Origin: Dichotomocladium elegans
Lineage: Eukaryota > Mucoromycota > Mucoromycetes > Mucorales > Lichtheimiaceae
Direction: 5' to 3'
Assembly: GCA_025716815.1 (NCBI GenBank)
Contig: JAIXMN010000122.1
Coordinates: 1-10,141 of the forward strand
DNA length: 10,141 nt
Part shown: positions 7,746 to 10,141 of the stretch, in pieces
Layout: each line of letters opens with the position of its first letter
Numbering within the stretch: position 1 is the first letter of the stretch
Program-made: the position numbers and the translations under genes
The notes under the pieces: generated by a model
The model's database searches: none
Seen by the model: the letters and a program-made list of their open reading frames with translations, nothing else
Told to the model about the DNA's origin: nothing

Positions 7746-7998
7746 AGTTGTGCGAGTACTTACAAAGAGCGTCTGAGATACAGCGTGGAGGAACTGCGAA
7801 CGCGACGAGAAGAACGATGATTATAATAATACAACGTGGGGATGTTCAACGTCACAGGGCATTCTTGTTTATATAGTAAACAGTAGCGGGATAATAACAG
7901 TGGTGTACATATAGGATCGTCGTAGAGAGAAAGTGAGTGTGGTACATAATATCGTCGCCGGGGATGCGATCTTGATCGTGATCGTTATCCTCGTAGTA
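7729..7998 (-). mobile_element. Truncated, older LTR of the same family, inverted
   Basis: On the minus strand this matches LTR positions 48-317, with no net gap over 270 bp. Many substitutions are present; by eye about one base in fifteen differs. It begins at the LTR 3' end (TGTAGCAG on the plus strand) and lacks the first 47 bp, including both terminal palindromes. The cut lies next to the inner edge of the right inverted-repeat arm. It is a solo or remnant LTR, since no internal sequence of the element follows. Confidence 0.9.
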
Positions 7999-8018
7999 AT
8001 GTGTAATCAGGCATTGCG

Positions 8019-9408
8019 GAATTCGGTTATTATTCTCATTTGTATTGATGTCCTTGCGGGGATTTCGGATTCCGCCGTTGGTGCATGATGTTGCTTAGTT
8101 CTTCTGTGGACTCGCTCTTCTTCTCATTCGTCTCGGGCTCTTGCTCTTGCTTTCTTCTCGTTCATCTCTGGTTTTTTCTCTTGAGTTTTTCTCGGACCTT
8201 TGCTCCTCTTCTTTCTCGATAGGCGTTGGATTTCTTCCTTCTCCTCTTTGATGTACTTCTTCTTTCACTTAGTTGGTTCTCGCTTTTGTCCTTGAGCTCT
8301 TTTTTCTTTGATGCTTGTTTTCTTGCTCAGCTTTTGTTCTTCTTCCTCGGCCGTGTATGTCTTCTTTTTCTTGCTTTTCTTCTTGTCCCTTGTCTTCTTC
8401 TTGTTTTCTTGTGTTTTTTATCCGTTTTTTCGTATCGTTTTTTTTGATTCATGTTTCTCTGGTAGTATCTTTTTGATCCATATTTTTTTTGTATCTTTTG
8501 TTGATCCACACTTTTTTGCTTTGGTGTTTTTGTTCTTTTGTTCTTTTGCTTAAGTTCTTTTGTTCTTTTGTTCTTTTGTTCTTTTGTTCTTTTGTTCTTT
8601 TGTTTGTTTGTACTTTTGTTCTTTTGTTTGTTTGTACTTTTGTTCTTTTGTTCGTTTGTTCTTTTGTTCGTTTGTTCTTTTGTTCTTTTGTTCTTTTGTT
8701 CTTTTGTTCTTTTGTTCTTTTGTTCTTTGTTCTTTGTTCTTTGTTCTTTTGTTTGTTTGTACTTTTGTTCTTTTGTTCTTTTGTTTTTTGTTTTTTTGTT
8801 TTTTTTGTTTTTGCTTTTTTGCTTTTTTGCTTTTTTATATTTGTTTGTTTTTAATTGTCGTCTTGGGTTCTTGTTGCTCTTGTATTTCCTCTCAGAGGAT
8901 TGCTTATTGCGCACAGATGTGTGTGTTGTACTTCGTTCTTTGACGGCATTGATGCTTAATAGCGCGGCAGGCCCAGTCGTTCTTGCGTTCTTTAGGTTTG
9001 GTCTTCAAGCCTTGGGAGATATACTTGTATGTTGCGGGCCATATACGATATGGTGGCGCATATATCGGTAGCTTTCATATTCTTGACTCGAGAGCATGTC
9101 GGGCAAATTGAGGACGAAGATAGATTCATCAGCGAGAGAGGCACTTTCTTTTCAAGTGATTGGGCGGAATATATGGACGCACATTGTAAAGCACACGAAT
9201 CCTGCAGCGACGCTGATGGGGGCTGCAACCGGACGAGCTGGTCATCTGAAGGTAGGGCTGAACATTGTCGAATTTGTCGGGCATTCTGACTAACTCATGA
9301 TTGATCGATCTCTCGGCCACCTTCGCCTTATCGGAAACCATCCGCCATTTCGTGGACAGAGCAAGCACTTGCAGTTATTATGCCACCACCGGGCTCGAGT
9401 TGCAGTCT
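8019..9408. repeat. Right arm of the ~1.4-kb inverted repeat
   Basis: This is the reverse-complement partner of 1-1422. It contains, from the inside outwards, a pyrimidine-rich tract (8100-8520), an octamer microsatellite (about 8522-8790), T-rich decamers and a more complex segment (8840-9408) with short open frames. The outer boundary lies at 9408, and the sequence beyond it (GCGCAACGAG...) has no partner inside the window. The inner boundary lies next to the truncated end of an inverted LTR. Confidence 0.93.
8522..8790 (+). repeat. (TTCTTTTG)n octamer microsatellite, right arm
   Basis: Tandem TTCTTTTG units predominate, with TTCGTTTG, TTTGTTTGTAC and TTCTTTG variants. A longer composite unit (octamers followed by TTTGTTTGTAC) recurs near 8600, 8625 and 8750, a higher-order structure missing from the shorter left-arm array. 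Confidence 0.9.
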
Positions 9409-9453
9409 GCGCAACGAGCTGTAATTATCGCTGAAAAAGTTCCGCGCGTATAG
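9096..9453 (+). pseudogene. Possible broken gene remnant spanning right arm edge (unknown)
   Basis: Two adjacent open stretches lie on the plus strand in different frames: 9096-9293 (65 codons, ATG start, stop TAA) and 9301-9453 (50 codons between TGA and TAG). The second crosses the outer edge of the inverted repeat at 9408 without interruption. Its translation is balanced in composition, including LIDLSATFALSETIRHFVD near its start. Together they suggest an old coding sequence broken by a frameshift near 9293-9300. I do not recognise the family. The first part also occurs in the left arm (minus strand). No clean promoter or intron was identified. Confidence is low because each piece is short. 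Confidence 0.28.
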
Positions 9454-9806
9454 AAGTGTCTTGTTTCCGTAGAGGTTGTGCCCGTAAAGCGAAGTTGATG
9501 CTTGCTCTCATTGCTTCGAATCTTCTTCCGTGAGACATTAATGACTTGCATTCCCCCGGTACACCCATATGCAAGAATATAAACTCGCTGCCTTCGCCCG
9601 GATATGCGAGAATATAAACTCGCTGCCTTCACCCGTAAACGCGAGAATATAAACTCGCTGCCTTTGCCCATCTACGCGTGCTAACACACGCAGCTGCGTC
9701 GGACGCAGGGTAGGACTTGGGCGAAAGGAGGGGAAGGGGGAGTGATGGAGAGGGAGAAAGGGACTTCGGGATCGCCCGTACGGAAAGCCATCAAGAGTCG
9801 GTTCAG
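9409..9806. other. Right flank upstream of the candidate gene
   Basis: Outside the possible gene remnant ending at 9453 and the 35-bp tandem array, no gene is seen. After the array the sequence has CACGCAGCTGCGTC-like short palindromes near 9687-9702 and a purine-rich strand (about 9722-9763, GGAGGGGAAGGGGGAG type), which could belong to a promoter or 5' untranslated region of the frame that starts at 9807. Confidence 0.4.
9567..9671 (+). repeat. 35-bp tandem repeat, three copies, each with a TATA motif
   Basis: The core GAATATAAACTCGCTGCCTT starts at 9575, 9610 and 9645, exactly 35 bp apart. Copies differ at a few sites outside the core. In copies two and three, GCGAG and CTCGC flank AATATAAA, making a 5-bp stem with an 8-base loop (9606-9623 and 9641-9658); copy one has a mismatch. 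A partial fourth unit may follow. The array is about 140 bp upstream of the candidate gene start. Confidence 0.9.
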
Positions 9807-10121
9807 ATGACTTCTTCTGCAGCTCCCGTGGGTTCCCAGCAGCCTCCGAGCCCGCAACGCTTGGGTCAACCTCCCCAAACCAGCAACAGGCGCACACCGC
9901 ACGCCCAGGACCTCTCTACTCCGATGATACGGGGATTACCACGAATCTTGATAAAGTAAGTTATGTCTTATCTTTTCATGAACACATTTGGTGTACGTGT
10001 GTGGCCTTTTGAAATCTCTCTTTCTTTTTCTTGAAGCAGAAATCAAGGATGCAAAAAATGCCAGGTGTTGCTTAACGGCACAACACCCGGCATTTCGACA
10101 AGGCACATTCCATGCGGATAA
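9807..10121 (+). CDS. Possible two-exon small gene with CxxC...HxxC pattern (unknown)
   Basis: ATG at 9807 opens a Ser, Pro and Gln rich stretch of about 49 codons that would stop at 9957 if unspliced. The stop overlaps a consensus donor, GTAAGT at 9956. A pyrimidine-rich acceptor ends in CAG at 10037-10039. Removing these 84 bases keeps the frame open to TAA at 10119, for about 76 residues. The second exon encodes GCKKCQVLLNGTTPG and ends near RHIPCG, so Cys, Cys, His and Cys are spaced like a small zinc-binding motif, distantly reminiscent of BED fingers of hAT-type transposases. The protein is short and may be only the first part of a longer, broken or differently spliced gene. Function is not assigned. 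The longer unspliced frame from 9717 is an alternative. Confidence 0.33.
9956..10039 (+). other. Candidate 84-nt spliceosomal intron
   Basis: GTAAGT opens and TTCTTTTTCTTGAAGCAG closes the segment, with a clear pyrimidine tract before the acceptor. Length and splice sites fit compact introns such as those of oomycetes. No strong branch-point motif was recognised. Splicing joins two open frames in register, which supports it mildly. Confidence 0.45.
10056..10095 (+). repeat. 15-bp inverted repeat with 10-nt loop
   Basis: AAATGCCAGGTGTTG (10056-10070) and CAACACCCGGCATTT (10081-10095) pair with a single A/C mismatch around the loop CTTAACGGCA. It lies within the second exon of the candidate gene. 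It may be an RNA hairpin, a binding site or an end of a small inverted-repeat element. Confidence 0.8.
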
Positions 10122-10141
10122 GATTAGTTAGTATATCTGGT

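Noticed and set aside
8327..8914. 195-codon Lys/Asn/Gln-rich minus-strand frame and the Phe-rich plus-strand frames
   Set aside because: These are products of the octamer microsatellite and pyrimidine-rich composition, not conserved coding.
9567..9671. CRISPR-like array
   Set aside because: The units are contiguous near-identical tandem copies without unique spacers, in eukaryotic sequence.
10056..10095. Intrinsic transcription terminator
   Set aside because: The stem is not followed by a T-run in the usual position and the sequence is eukaryotic.

Overview
The window is eukaryotic repeat-rich DNA. The evidence is a chromodomain-bearing Ty3/gypsy (Metaviridae-type) LTR retrotransposon, microsatellites, TATA boxes, and a candidate short GTAAGT...CAG intron at the right end. 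The style of the pol protein, the compact 84-nt intron and the GACG-rich composition suggest an oomycete or other stramenopile. That is inference, because no host gene was recognised with certainty.

Layout. Positions 1-1422 and 8019-9408 are the arms of a large, nearly identical inverted repeat. Each arm holds an octamer microsatellite (AACAAAAG on the left arm's plus strand, CTTTTGTT on the right), a long purine-rich (left) or pyrimidine-rich (right) tract, and the same remnant of a possible gene. The left arm also carries an uninterrupted run of 132 A that the right arm lacks. Between the arms lie two unique spacers (1423-2103 and 7188-7728). The retrotransposon sits at 2109-7182, flanked by a perfect 5-bp target duplication, CATTG. 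A second, older LTR of the same family lies inverted and truncated at 7729-7998, touching the inner end of the right arm.

The retrotransposon has two 317-bp LTRs that look identical by eye, so it inserted recently. It has a candidate initiator-Met-tRNA primer site, a pol gene (protease, reverse transcriptase, RNase H, integrase, GPY motif, chromodomain), a 764-bp 3' non-coding region and a polypurine tract against the 3' LTR. It has two defects. There is essentially no room for gag between the 5' LTR and the protease, and a one-base loss near 3590 breaks the reverse transcriptase reading frame. All catalytic residues seen in RT, RNase H and integrase are present, as are the chromodomain cage aromatics. 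The copy probably moved using proteins supplied in trans, or was broken after insertion.

Right of the inverted repeat (9409-10141) are a threefold 35-bp repeat that carries a TATA motif in each copy, a purine-rich stretch, and a possible short two-exon gene whose second exon encodes a CxxC...HxxC pattern and overlaps a 15-bp hairpin. No RNA genes, CRISPR arrays or bacterial-style operons were seen.
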